Origin: Halobacteriovorax sp. GB3
GTDB taxonomy: Bacteria > Bdellovibrionota > Bacteriovoracia > Bacteriovoracales > Bacteriovoracaceae
DNA: 64,000 nucleotides
NCBI RefSeq assembly: GCF_028649655.1
Contig: NZ_JAQSLN010000003.1
Coordinates: 372,001-436,000 of the forward strand
Reading direction: 5' to 3'
Position numbers and translations under genes: made by a program
The notes under the pieces: model-generated
The model's database searches: none
The model's input: the letters and a program-made list of their open reading frames with translations, nothing else
What the model was told of the DNA's origin: nothing
In this document: positions 1 to 9,126 of the stretch, in pieces
How positions within the stretch are numbered: the stretch's first letter is position 1
Layout of the letters: each line of letters starts with the position of its first letter

Positions 1-7
1 AACTTCA

Positions 8-262
8 ATGTCTTCTTTTGCGAAAGTAAATTATATGGAGTCTAATGATCTTGTTGTTTTCGATGAAGACACTGGAAATGCTCGACAAATAATTGTAAGA
101 GGAGATTCTGCGAGCATGATTTATGAGTCATTGATTAATCAGAATAACGAAGAAAGAAAGACAGACTCTGAATTAAACGTTTCCGGAGAAAAAATGAGTT
201 GTACAAAGTTTTTAAGCGGTGGAGAGACGACAAAGACCCTTTGTTCAATTGCAATAAAATAA
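8..262 (+). CDS. small hypothetical protein, possibly cut at its 5' end
   Basis: This frame encodes 84 residues from an ATG at 8, but it is open to the window edge (codons at 2-7 are also sense). The true start may therefore lie outside the window. No signal peptide is visible in the part seen. Two cysteines lie near the C-terminus (in MSCTKF and TLCSIAIK), a common arrangement in small disulfide-bonded secreted proteins, so an upstream signal sequence is possible. I recognise no family. A good intrinsic terminator follows 25 bases after the stop, which supports a real gene end. Function is unknown. Confidence 0.6.
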   Translation: MSSFAKVNYMESNDLVVFDEDTGNARQIIVRGDSASMIYESLINQNNEERKTDSELNVSGEKMSCTKFLSGGETTKTLCSIAIK

Positions 263-286
263 TTAATCTTAAAATAAGAAGAAGGC

Positions 287-320
287 AAAAAGGCCGGCAA
301 TATACTACCGGCCTTTTTTT
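287..320 (+). terminator. intrinsic terminator after the first gene
   Basis: The stem AAAAAGGCCGG pairs with CCGGCCTTTTT around a ten-base loop and runs into seven Ts. The stem core contains GGCC, as do many other terminators in this window. Confidence 0.9.
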
Positions 321-592
321 ATTTTCACGTTCACTTTTTTCTATCTAGTGAAGTATCACTACTCATTTGCGATGCAATGTGTTTCACAAAAGAGAATATT
401 CTATTTTATAGAATTTTTTAAGAATTTCTAAAAGCTCACATCGACTGCTTAAAAGTCCAAAATTCTAATGAAAAAAATCACTTCCTAGACTTTATCTTTT
501 TTTCAACTCTAAACAAAAGAATCTTATTTTATGCGAAGCTCACAAGATAAAAGATATAGAAAAACTTTCGATCACCAACGAGGAGAGAATTA
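321..592 (+). other. intergenic region with an AT-only hairpin
   Basis: No gene is supported here. At 398-414 ATTCTAT and ATAGAAT form a perfect 7-bp stem with a TTT loop, followed by six Ts. It looks like a weak second terminator or an RNA end. No convincing sigma-70 promoter is visible. The downstream gene has a clear ribosome-binding site (GAGGAG, 7 bases before the ATG at 593). Confidence 0.5.
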
Positions 593-1279
593 ATGAAAAA
601 TTTAAGCGCTATAGTTTTACTTACAATGTCAATTACATCTTTTGCAAGCAATGGATCAGCACCAATTGATACGTGCCTTATGCAAGAAGGAAAAAGCACA
701 TTTTTTGGAAAATTAACAATGGAGTCAATGGAAAAAAGAATCCAAGTAGTTGACTCTTATGAAGGTAAAGAAGTCGATGGTTTAATTAAGGGAAAGAAAA
801 CTTATTATATTAAACTCGATAATCCAAACTTTATCAGAAATGATCTCGCACCAGGACCAACATTTAAAAAACAAATACTAGACAATGGACTAGAAATTAA
901 TAGAGGCACTACAAATAGCTTCTACAGAGTTGTGACTCAAGATGAAAGAGTAAAGGATGCTTTTGCGAGCAATAGCCTTACTTCATTTTGTACTCATGGT
1001 AGTGAGCTTTATGGGCACAATACAGTTACATCTGAAAATCATCCGTGGCTAAATAAAGCAAGAGGAGAAGAAGTTCTCAGAGACTTTGGAGTTCCAATGC
1101 TTTATCAAGTTGTTAAAAGTGCTGATGATATAGAGGCCCTAGAATGTAGAAGTGACTACGTCGTTGGATATACTCCAGAATCATTTGAGATGTATAATCT
1201 TTTTCACAAGAAAAGAAATTATGAAGCTTTATATTTTGATGGACAAAGAGTTGCTGCGACTTGTTCAAACGTACAATAA
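593..1279 (+). CDS. secreted hypothetical protein, 228 aa
   Basis: The protein opens with a short Sec signal peptide (MKNLSAIVLLTMSITSFAS, cleavage expected near residue 19), so it should be periplasmic or secreted. The mature part has four cysteines (in DTCLMQ, SFCTHG, LECRSD and ATCSNV), which could form two disulfides. GAGGAG lies 7 bases before the ATG. The next gene, 20 bases downstream, also encodes a signal-peptide protein of similar size with four mature cysteines, so the two are probably co-transcribed. I see no enzymatic motif and no recognised family. Confidence 0.85.
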   Translation: MKNLSAIVLLTMSITSFASNGSAPIDTCLMQEGKSTFFGKLTMESMEKRIQVVDSYEGKEVDGLIKGKKTYYIKLDNPNFIRNDLAPGPTFKKQILDNGLEINRGTTNSFYRVVTQDERVKDAFASNSLTSFCTHGSELYGHNTVTSENHPWLNKARGEEVLRDFGVPMLYQVVKSADDIEALECRSDYVVGYTPESFEMYNLFHKKRNYEALYFDGQRVAATCSNVQ

Positions 1280-1299
1280 TCATAAAGAAGGAAATCCTT

Positions 1300-1998
1300 A
1301 TGAAAAAAATTGCACTCTCATTAGCTTTGATTACATCGTGTTCAGCTTTTGCAGCTGGTGAAAATAAAGCTATTGATAAACTATGCACCGAAAATAATAA
1401 AAGAGCAGAAGTGAATCTAGAAGACCAAGCGGTTATGGTTCTTAAAGAATGTAATCCTAATGGCGATGGAGCTTTTGGTTTTGGTTACGATCCAGAAAAC
1501 TGCGAAGATGCTAAAGATAGATTGGTAAAAATGCACAATGAAAAGCATCGTGTCTATCTTGCTTTCATTGATAAAGACGATGACAATACAGACGCATTTT
1601 ATTATGAATGTGAAAAAGATGTGTTCAAAATGAGAAGAACGACATTCACAGATGAACTTGACATTGAGGAAGATCATTCAGCGACATTAAAGTATCATTT
1701 AGAAAATGAAACAATGACGATGAAAAGTTCTAATGTAGAATACATCTTCAATTTAATGACAACGAAACACGAAGACAAGAACGTAGTTGTTTTTGCCAGA
1801 GATCTTTTTTCGGGAATCTATAAAGCGACTCTCATTGAAAATGGAATTGAAGAAGATCTAACAAAACATGCACGCACAAGCTTTTCCGATACTCTTTTTC
1901 AAGATGGTCATGAGCTTACTAATGAAAACGTGCTTGATACCTATCACAAACAGTATGTTGATTATCAAGCTTTACTCTCTGCTCTATCAAAAAAATAA
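1300..1998 (+). CDS. secreted hypothetical protein, 232 aa
   Basis: I chose the ATG at 1300 rather than an in-frame start at 1261. It follows AAGAAGGAAA and gives a textbook signal peptide (MKKIALSLALITSCSAFAAG). The mature protein is charged, rich in Asp/Glu/Lys, and has four cysteines (KLCTEN, KECNPN, ENCEDA, YECEKD). The stretch DPENCEDA...DKDDDN is acidic and could bind divalent metal, but no formal EF-hand is complete. It forms a likely operon with the preceding secreted protein, and a terminator follows directly. Function is not recognised. Confidence 0.85.
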   Translation: MKKIALSLALITSCSAFAAGENKAIDKLCTENNKRAEVNLEDQAVMVLKECNPNGDGAFGFGYDPENCEDAKDRLVKMHNEKHRVYLAFIDKDDDNTDAFYYECEKDVFKMRRTTFTDELDIEEDHSATLKYHLENETMTMKSSNVEYIFNLMTTKHEDKNVVVFARDLFSGIYKATLIENGIEEDLTKHARTSFSDTLFQDGHELTNENVLDTYHKQYVDYQALLSALSKK

Positions 1999-2003
1999 CG
2001 ATT

Positions 2004-2040
2004 TAAATGGCCGTTTATCATTAAGCGGCCTTTCTTTTTA
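2004..2040 (+). terminator. intrinsic terminator after the secreted pair
   Basis: GGCCG and CGGCC form a short G+C stem around a 12-base loop, flanked by AAAT on the left and TTTCTTTTT on the right. It lies within 10 bases of the preceding stop codon. Confidence 0.75.
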
Positions 2041-2259
2041 GCCCCTTAGTAAATTCACATCTTTTTATTGAATAGCACAAATTAGACACAGTTTTTCTAT
2101 TCCCAATTCTCGTAAATAAATAAAACACTGGTTAATTTTTTGACCAACTTTTAACCGCTTATTTTAAAAATCTTAATTTTTTAAATTAACTCTTCCCTAG
2201 ATTCTAAGTTGTTCGATAATCACAGCTCCAAAAACGATATTTATACAGGAGTACGTAGG

Positions 2260-2481
2260 ATGATACCTTCACAAAGTGATCCTTGCTGGAAGAAGTTGAT
2301 AGCAGGAACAGACGAATTTAGCTTTAACACACTTGCCACCAAGATGATGGTAACGAGAGTTAGGCAGATGTATCGAATGGATGGTGATGGCGCTCTGGCC
2401 GAAGCAACAAAGGTTGCTCGAGAGTTTTTTGAAAAGAATGCCAATATTGCAGGTCCAGATTTAGAACTTATTAAAGGTTAA
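2260..2481 (+). CDS. small conserved-looking hypothetical protein, 73 aa
   Basis: The ATG at 2260 is preferred over an in-frame ATG at 2209. It has AGGAG 8 bases upstream, whereas 2209 has no ribosome-binding site. The product starts MIPSQSDPCWKKL, is soluble, and has a basic middle (MMVTRVRQMYRM) and an amphipathic helical C-terminal half. It ends 17 bases before the next gene on the same strand, so the two are probably translated from one message and may act together. I do not recognise the family. Confidence 0.7.
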   Translation: MIPSQSDPCWKKLIAGTDEFSFNTLATKMMVTRVRQMYRMDGDGALAEATKVAREFFEKNANIAGPDLELIKG

Positions 2482-2498
2482 TGAGAAGGGAGAAAAAA

Positions 2499-3482
2499 AT
2501 GAAAAGTTTATTATCGATTGAAGAAACCAAAGAATTAATTGAACAAGGAAAATCACTACTCATCGCAGCTGAAGAAGAACTCATTGCAAAACTTCCAAAG
2601 GGTAATTGGATAGCGGGAACTATCCCCTATTTTATGGGTGATGACGGCGGGATCATGAGTAAGGAAGTTCTTCAAGTTACTGTCCTTCCAGAGTTTTCGG
2701 CCCTCAATAAAATAAAGGCCTACTCCAAAGAAGAACTTAGCTCAATTCCAAAAGAGTATCCTGAAAATGGCGCAAGCTTCATCATTATTCCAGCGGCCAG
2801 TGAAGTACACCAAGAGTTTGCCAATAACTGTATTAGTTATGAAGGTATATTTGATAGACCCCTTGTTGGGTGGATTTCAGGTGTTGATCTCGCTGAACTA
2901 GGGAAGAAAACACCAAAAGTGATTAGCGGAGTAGATCTCAAATCATACGAAAACGAAGCTCTTGTTATGCACCTTGATCTTGAGGAGAAATACTTTGCTC
3001 AAGTAGATATTATCAACCTCTTTGAACAGTCTAAGGGCGATGTCATTCAATTTGAGAAAGTTGGATTTGAAGTGGATGAGTGCCTCGTTAATGGAGAAAA
3101 GAGAAATTTCTTTGACTATATTAAAGAAAAAGAAATCAATATTGAATCTCCTCTTGTGGCCAATTTCTCTGGGGCCATGGTCAATGTTTCTTTTCAGGCC
3201 CTCGATGAAGAAAATAAAAAAGTAGCTCTTTATGCACCAGTATTTGAAGGTATTGAATACAAAATCGCTAATTCTGTGGCCGATTATGAAAAAGAGTTTC
3301 AGGCCTACTTAGATGAAAAAAATATTGTTCCGGCCTTTAGCTGTAACTGTATCCTTAACTACCTCTATGCGAATTTAGAGGGAAAGAAAACAGGAAATAT
3401 TAAAGGTCCAATTACATTTGGTGAGATTGCCTACATGCTTCTCAATCAGACGTTAGTTTATTTAAGTTTTGTCGAGAAGTAA
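2499..3482 (+). CDS. conserved uncharacterised protein, 327 aa (DUF6976-like?)
   Basis: The start at 2499 follows GAGAAGGGAG. An in-frame ATG at 2481 overlaps the previous stop and lacks a ribosome-binding site. The N-terminal block KLPKGNWIAGTIPYFM followed by DDGG resembles, from memory, an uncharacterised bacterial family labelled DUF6976; I cannot verify this here. No signal peptide or transmembrane segment is present, so it is likely cytoplasmic. The C-terminal part has three cysteines (FSCNCILNYLY). It forms a pair with the 73-aa gene and ends only 2 bases from a convergent ABC transporter gene. Confidence 0.75.
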   Translation: MKSLLSIEETKELIEQGKSLLIAAEEELIAKLPKGNWIAGTIPYFMGDDGGIMSKEVLQVTVLPEFSALNKIKAYSKEELSSIPKEYPENGASFIIIPAASEVHQEFANNCISYEGIFDRPLVGWISGVDLAELGKKTPKVISGVDLKSYENEALVMHLDLEEKYFAQVDIINLFEQSKGDVIQFEKVGFEVDECLVNGEKRNFFDYIKEKEINIESPLVANFSGAMVNVSFQALDEENKKVALYAPVFEGIEYKIANSVADYEKEFQAYLDEKNIVPAFSCNCILNYLYANLEGKKTGNIKGPITFGEIAYMLLNQTLVYLSFVEK

Positions 3483-3484
3483 TC

Positions 3485-5293
3485 TTACGACTCTTCTCGT
3501 TTTTGGCCTGCTAGCTTAAGCTTATAGAAATATCCCTTCTCCTCTATAAGCTTGGCCGGTGGGCCCTTTTCAATGATCTCACCTTTTTCAAACACAAGCA
3601 GTTCATCACAATTTTCTATTGTCTCCAAACGGTGTGCAATCATCAATGTTGTGCGATCTTTCATAAGCTTTAAAAGTGCTGAGTGAATGATTTTCTCCAT
3701 AGTTGGATCGATATTGGCCGTGGCCTCATCGAGAATCAGTATGGCCGGATCAGTGAGAAAAATACGACAAAGACAGATTAACTGTTTCTGACCAACACTT
3801 AAATTGGCCCCACCATCAAGTAAAAGGGAATCCAGCGTTAACGAAGACTCGCTCATTACCTTATGAAGACCCGTTTGCTTAGCAAGCCTTAGAATTTGCT
3901 CGTCTGTCTTTGCAGGATCAAGACTCAAATTCTGCCTTAATGTCCCTTGAAATATTATGGCATCTTGAGAGACGACACCAATTTGCGAGCGAAGTTTCGA
4001 GCGATCAAAACTTCTAAGGTCGTGGCCATCAATGAAAATAGCGCCCTTTTGAAATTCATAGAGTCTAGATAAAAGAGAAATTGTCGTCGTTTTTCCACAA
4101 CCAGTTGTTCCAACGAGACCAACACATTTTCCCTTAGCAATATCAAAGGTAATATCCTTTAAGACCCACTTTTCAGCTTCATAGCTCATTGATACATTTT
4201 TAAATTCAATATGACCTTCAATCAAATTGTCTTTTAAAAGAATATCATTTCTTTTAAAAACAGTTTCCTCTGTATCAAACTCAAGAAAATTAGCAACTCT
4301 CTCAGCACTTGTGAAGGCCTGAAAGATAACGTGAATCTCACGAAAGAGATTCATAATAGGAAAGAAAAAGCGTTCACAATAACGAATAAATGCCACAAAG
4401 AGACCTACACTTAAAGTTCCCTCCAGCACTCTTGATCCTCCCATATAAGCAAGAACCAGAAGAGGTGCAGAACATAGAAGCGACAAAAGAGGCCTAGACC
4501 AAGAGTGCAGAAAGTTAGCTTCAAGAGAGGCCTTTATATGTTGATTAATTGTCCCTTGATATTTATTCATCGACCAGCCTTCAAGACCAAAACTTCTAAT
4601 CACAGCAAGTCCATCGATGTACTCAGTGAGCTTTGAATTAATGTCGCTTGAAAGACGTGACATCTTACGGTTGATATTTTTAACTTTTGTTCGAGTTAAA
4701 TAGACAAAAACGAGGGCCGGAAGTACTGAAGCAACTAGATAGAATGAAAGAGTCACATCCGTTGTAAACATCGCCACCATGGCCATAATCGCCATAAACG
4801 TTGATGAGACAAGTCTTCCAAGAGAACTTGTAAAAAACTCCTCGAGTCCTTCCACATCATGAGTCATCCTTGTAATCACTCGCCCCTGTGGCCAGCGATC
4901 AAAAAAACTCAAAGGCAGAGATTGAAGATGGGTAAAGAGTTTTTTTCTAATATTTAATATAACTAAACTTGCTCTTGTCGAAAGGATAAGGCGTCCATAG
5001 TAATTTGAAATAAGAGCAAAAATCTCTAAAAGAACAACCGAGATAGCAAGACTTGTGGCCTTTTTAGCATCGAGTTCCAAAAGACCTTTATCTACGAGCT
5101 CCCCCGTAAGACGACTAGATAAGAGAGAGAGAACGCTAAACGAGATAAGAATTACGAGGGCCAAGATTAAAAAGAGATAATTGCCCTTTGCAAATTTTAA
5201 GAGATACACTAAAGAGCGCCAATCACTCATCTTTTTCTTATTTTCATTTCTCTCGTCTTGATCATCGAGTGCGAGATATTGATTATTACTCAT
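3485..5293 (-). CDS. ABC exporter half-transporter, consensus-site Walker B (MdlB/SmdB-like)
   Basis: This 602-aa protein has an N-terminal six-helix type I exporter domain (about residues 30-320) and a C-terminal ATPase. Visible motifs are Walker A (VGTTGCGKTT), signature LSVGQKQ, Walker B LILDEA with the catalytic Glu, and the switch His in IAHR. The signature is off-consensus (LSVGQ instead of LSGGQ). The next gene in transcription order is upstream and overlaps by 8 bases; its motifs are complementary, so the two should form one heterodimer. E. coli MdlB shows similar features. The substrate cannot be inferred. It lies in the inner membrane. Confidence 0.93.
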   Translation of the reverse strand: MSNNQYLALDDQDERNENKKKMSDWRSLVYLLKFAKGNYLFLILALVILISFSVLSLLSSRLTGELVDKGLLELDAKKATSLAISVVLLEIFALISNYYGRLILSTRASLVILNIRKKLFTHLQSLPLSFFDRWPQGRVITRMTHDVEGLEEFFTSSLGRLVSSTFMAIMAMVAMFTTDVTLSFYLVASVLPALVFVYLTRTKVKNINRKMSRLSSDINSKLTEYIDGLAVIRSFGLEGWSMNKYQGTINQHIKASLEANFLHSWSRPLLSLLCSAPLLVLAYMGGSRVLEGTLSVGLFVAFIRYCERFFFPIMNLFREIHVIFQAFTSAERVANFLEFDTEETVFKRNDILLKDNLIEGHIEFKNVSMSYEAEKWVLKDITFDIAKGKCVGLVGTTGCGKTTTISLLSRLYEFQKGAIFIDGHDLRSFDRSKLRSQIGVVSQDAIIFQGTLRQNLSLDPAKTDEQILRLAKQTGLHKVMSESSLTLDSLLLDGGANLSVGQKQLICLCRIFLTDPAILILDEATANIDPTMEKIIHSALLKLMKDRTTLMIAHRLETIENCDELLVFEKGEIIEKGPPAKLIEEKGYFYKLKLAGQKREES

Positions 5294-6983
5294 AGGACTT
5301 AAGCTCCAAAATATGATCGCAATACTTCAACGTTGAATCTCTATGAGCAACCCAAATAACAGTTGTCTCACTTAAAAATTCATCAATACGCTTAAGGATC
5401 TTCTCCTCTGTCACAGTATCAACGGCGCTTAAACAATCATCTAAAAGAAGAATTCTCGGTTTTCTTGCTAGAGCGCGCGCAAGGGACAAGCGTTGCTTTT
5501 GCCCACCAGAGAGATTAACTCCCCATTCACCGAGTGGAGTTAAAAGACCTTTCTCAAAGCGCTTAACATCTTCATCGAGTCCAGCTATTTTTAGGTATGA
5601 CCAAATTTCTTCATCACTCATATCTCGATCCAGACTAACGTTTGCTCGAATGGTATCGGCAAAAAGAAATGGTCTTTGGTGAACATGGGCAATCACATCG
5701 CGAAGTGATTGGTGGGAATAGTGGTGAAATTCTTTTCCTTTAAAAAAGACTTTACCTGTATAATTTCTTTCTAAACCACTTAAGATATCTAGAAGTATAC
5801 TTTTTCCACTTCCAATAGGACCTTTGATTCCCATGCGCTCTTTTGCGTGAACTTTAAAATTTAAATGCGAGATAACTTCTTCTTTTCCATCGGGAAAAGT
5901 GAAAGAGAGATCAACGATATCAAAAACAACATTATGCTTTTCTACATGATGGGCCTCTTTATAAAGAAAACTTTCTTTAGGGGCGTCATAAATATTATTT
6001 AAGCGCGAAAGACTGGCCATCCCCTTTCTCCACTCGGCAATGATATAGCCAAGCTCAATAAGAGGATCTTGGAGAATAAAGGCCAGACCGTTAATGGCCA
6101 CAAAATCCCCGACACTCATTTGCCCTTCAAAAACCTGGTAAACACCATAGCTAAAGAGAACCACGTAAACGAGAATTGTGCTTAGTCCAATGAGAGGCAT
6201 ATAAAGAAGATTAGTCTTAACGGCCAAGATCCAAGTTTTACGATAGTGAGAGGCCCCTTGAACTAAGAACTCAGTCCAAAACCTTCCAAGCTCACTGAGC
6301 TTTTGTAAACGGATACTCCCAACTGATTGACTTACAAGCTCGTTAAAATCATCGAGACTCTCTTGCGCCTTCGTGTAGCGATTTACTTGCAACGTCGAAA
6401 GTTTCTTAACTGACCATGGAAGAAAACTCATCACCAAAAGACAGAGAATCGTAAATTTCCAACTGATCGTTAACATCGTTGCAATCGTAATAATGCCAAG
6501 AAAGATTACATCCATCATCCCAACAAGAGTGAAACCAAAAAGAAAGCGCGATACTGAAACATCGGAGTTTGCAGCATTCATAAGTTTTCCCTTGGTGTAG
6601 ATCGTCTTTAGTTCATGACGTGGGAAATATCTGGCACTTTTCCAAACTTTTTCTTTTAAAAACCCGGCAGCATGGTGAGTCTGTCTGGCCAAAGTGAGAC
6701 GCCACAGCATTCTTCCTAAGGTAAGAATTAATCTCGAGGCCAAAAGAACAAAGAAAAGGGCCATGAATTTATCATGCTTTGTTCCATCATAAGAGATGGG
6801 AAAGGTATTTTTTGTGAAGAGGTCTAAAAGCCAACCCATAGCGCGGGTAAAAAAGACCTGACAAATATTTGTCAAAAGAACCGAAAGAGCTCCGGCCAAA
6901 TACCATGGCCATCTCTTTCGAACAAAATTTGTCCAAAGCTTATAATGAGGTAATTTCAAGGGGGATTCAAATTTTTTTAACAC
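5286..6983 (-). CDS. ABC exporter half-transporter, degenerate-site Walker B (MdlA/SmdA-like)
   Basis: This 565-aa protein has an N-terminal transmembrane domain and a C-terminal ATPase. Walker A is PIGSGKS, the signature is canonical (LSGGQKQRLSLARAL), and Walker B reads LLLDDC, so Asp replaces the catalytic Glu. The His switch is present (VAHRDS). In known heterodimeric exporters one subunit has Asp at this position and the partner has the altered signature, exactly as here. The start codon is GTG with no strong ribosome-binding site, so the start is less certain. It is the first gene of the two-gene exporter unit and follows lplA by 40 bases on the same strand. Confidence 0.92.
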   Translation of the reverse strand: MLKKFESPLKLPHYKLWTNFVRKRWPWYLAGALSVLLTNICQVFFTRAMGWLLDLFTKNTFPISYDGTKHDKFMALFFVLLASRLILTLGRMLWRLTLARQTHHAAGFLKEKVWKSARYFPRHELKTIYTKGKLMNAANSDVSVSRFLFGFTLVGMMDVIFLGIITIATMLTISWKFTILCLLVMSFLPWSVKKLSTLQVNRYTKAQESLDDFNELVSQSVGSIRLQKLSELGRFWTEFLVQGASHYRKTWILAVKTNLLYMPLIGLSTILVYVVLFSYGVYQVFEGQMSVGDFVAINGLAFILQDPLIELGYIIAEWRKGMASLSRLNNIYDAPKESFLYKEAHHVEKHNVVFDIVDLSFTFPDGKEEVISHLNFKVHAKERMGIKGPIGSGKSILLDILSGLERNYTGKVFFKGKEFHHYSHQSLRDVIAHVHQRPFLFADTIRANVSLDRDMSDEEIWSYLKIAGLDEDVKRFEKGLLTPLGEWGVNLSGGQKQRLSLARALARKPRILLLDDCLSAVDTVTEEKILKRIDEFLSETTVIWVAHRDSTLKYCDHILELKSYE

Positions 6984-7023
6984 CTATAGAGTGTAGTCTT
7001 GGCCCCCTTTATCGACAAGAACT

Positions 7024-8049
7024 TTATTTAACTTGTAAAGAAAGCCAGTCTGAAAACTCTAAGAGATAATCACTAATCATTGGTAATTCTTCCATAACAA
7101 GTCCAACTGCTTTAGCGACGGCCTTAGGATCATAGGCAATATCACAAAGCTGCTGCTGAAGAAGTTCAATCATCTCTGGATGGAGTGAATCGGAGTAGAT
7201 CTTAACTTGCTTGATCATTCCCTTGTGCGAATCCAAGTGAACTTCCATCGTTCCCCAGCTAAATCTCTCTTCCATAAAATGAGAAAATTTAGGGGTCTCA
7301 CCAAAGCGCCAATTCCAATCTTTAAGCTTTTCATAGCGCTCCTGCAACTCAGGAATCTCTTTTAACGTCTCATAGCTTAGGTGCTCTACTTCAGCCTTTG
7401 CTCCATATTTAGATTGAAAACTTTCAATAATCGCCTGGCAGAGTTCGTCGTGATTCATCATTTCATTTTCTTGAACCAAGTTTGTCACACGTGCGCGAAC
7501 GGATTTAATTCCTTTGGATTCAAGTTTTTTCTTATTAGGATTAAGGTATTTTGATAATTTAGTTAGATCGGCATCAATAAGAAGCGTTCCGTGGTGGAAG
7601 GCCCTATCTTTTGTTTCTTTAAAAGCACTACCTGATATCTTCTTTTCACCCTCATCAGTGAGAACAACCATATCGTTACGACCAGAGGCCTCACACTTAA
7701 TGCCAAATTTGCTTAGAGCATCGATGATTATGGAGTTATTGGTATTTTTATCATAATGTTCTTTAGCATTTAAAAATGTGAAATTAGTATTTCCAAGATC
7801 ATGGAAAACGGCACCACCGCCAGACTGTCTTCGAGCGAGTTTTATGCCATCCTCTTCCATTTTTTCGACATTGCACTCTGTCCATGGATTTTGAAAGCGC
7901 CCAATGACAACCGTATTTTCATTGCGCCAAAGAAAAAGTGTTGGGACAACGGGATTCATATCGCGAAAAAGCCAATCCTCTGTTGCGAGGTTAAACCAAG
8001 GATCAAAAGTATCGGCCATGAAAATTCTAATTTTAGTCTTTGTCGTCAT
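7024..8049 (-). CDS. lplA: lipoate-protein ligase A
   Basis: LplA activates lipoate with ATP and transfers it to the lipoyl domains of E2 subunits and the glycine-cleavage H protein in the cytoplasm. The 341-aa length matches E. coli LplA (338). The family motif RRQSGGGAVFHDLGN is intact, as are ENTVVIGRFQNPW near the N-terminus and KKISGSAFK with the substrate Lys. A C-terminal accessory domain follows at about residue 250. The ATG follows AGGGAG. It sits between mtgA and the ABC exporter genes on the same strand, with no functional link evident. Confidence 0.95.
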   Translation of the reverse strand: MTTKTKIRIFMADTFDPWFNLATEDWLFRDMNPVVPTLFLWRNENTVVIGRFQNPWTECNVEKMEEDGIKLARRQSGGGAVFHDLGNTNFTFLNAKEHYDKNTNNSIIIDALSKFGIKCEASGRNDMVVLTDEGEKKISGSAFKETKDRAFHHGTLLIDADLTKLSKYLNPNKKKLESKGIKSVRARVTNLVQENEMMNHDELCQAIIESFQSKYGAKAEVEHLSYETLKEIPELQERYEKLKDWNWRFGETPKFSHFMEERFSWGTMEVHLDSHKGMIKQVKIYSDSLHPEMIELLQQQLCDIAYDPKAVAKAVGLVMEELPMISDYLLEFSDWLSLQVK

Positions 8050-8103
8050 AGAAACTCCCTACAGGATAATTTATAAGGAGCAAAACGGCTTGGCCAGTTA
8101 ATG

Positions 8104-9039
8104 TTAATCTAAAGAGAACTCTTGATCTTTAATTTCAAATGCCTCATCGAGAGAATCATCATCGTATTCAATATTCTCTTTCACCACGGCATCAGGATCT
8201 TGAGCGTAATAGGCATCAAGCTCATTTCCATCGGAGAGAAGCTTTCTCTTAGAGTATTTGAACTTCTTCGAAGGAATGGCCTTTAGAGACTTTCTAAATA
8301 GATCGCGCGAGAGCCAATACTCAGCTTCCTTTGCGCTTAAGACTTTTGCTAGGCGCATTTTTTCTATAACGCTTGAAACGGTCTTTTTACCAAAATCAGT
8401 TAATTTTCTCTGTCTAAAAGACTCTCCATAACGAACGGGGCTTGGTAAGAGCATCGCCAAAAAAGCACTCTCTTTAGGATTAAGCTTACTAGGATGTTTA
8501 TTAAAGTAATATGAAGAAGCACTTCTTAAACCATAAACCCCATCGCCCCATTGAGCAATGTTGAGATAAACTTCAAAGATTTTATCTTTAGATAATTCTC
8601 GTTCCATGTAAAGAGTGATGACGCTTTCTTTTAACTTGCGCCACAAGGTCTTTTTTGGAGTGAGAAAAACGTTTTTAACAACTTGTTGTGAAATCGTGGA
8701 TGCCCCACGGACTCGCTTGCCAGCAATCCCCTCTTCAATGGCCTCTTGCAATTGATTGTAATCGAGCCCATCGTGTTCATAGAAGGCCCAATCCTCACTT
8801 AAAAGAATTGCCTTTTTTGCATAGACAGAGATCTTTTTAAGCTCTACCCAGTCGCGAGGTTTTTTACTCGTCACTTGGTAAGTGACTTTCTTTTTATCTG
8901 ACTTATCAAAGGTTTTTTGTACATAGCCGCTTTTTAAAAGTTGGATTTCTTTTTTTGGAATGATCCCATTGAGATAAAACACAGGTAGTGCAATAAGAAC
9001 AATTAAGATCAAAGTGAATAGGAGTACTTTTTTTGTCAC
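8104..9039 (-). CDS. mtgA: monofunctional peptidoglycan glycosyltransferase (GT51)
   Basis: The 311-aa protein has one N-terminal membrane anchor (about residues 4-24) and a GT51 domain facing the periplasm. It polymerises lipid II into glycan strands. Family motifs are present in order: LLSEDWAFYEHDG with catalytic Glu82, RGASTISQQVVKN, and KIFEVYLNIAQWGDGVYG with Glu156. There is no transpeptidase domain, so it is MtgA-like rather than a bifunctional PBP. A roughly 50-residue acidic C-terminal tail is longer than in E. coli MtgA. Translation starts at GTG with GGAGGAG just upstream. Confidence 0.92.
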   Translation of the reverse strand: MTKKVLLFTLILIVLIALPVFYLNGIIPKKEIQLLKSGYVQKTFDKSDKKKVTYQVTSKKPRDWVELKKISVYAKKAILLSEDWAFYEHDGLDYNQLQEAIEEGIAGKRVRGASTISQQVVKNVFLTPKKTLWRKLKESVITLYMERELSKDKIFEVYLNIAQWGDGVYGLRSASSYYFNKHPSKLNPKESAFLAMLLPSPVRYGESFRQRKLTDFGKKTVSSVIEKMRLAKVLSAKEAEYWLSRDLFRKSLKAIPSKKFKYSKRKLLSDGNELDAYYAQDPDAVVKENIEYDDDSLDEAFEIKDQEFSLD

Positions 9040-9126
9040 AACTCCTCCCTAAGTAACAAAGCGCTCTCATTATATCAAAATGAAATGAGATAGGGAGAGA
9101 GATTGCAATATTTAAAGTATTTTTAG

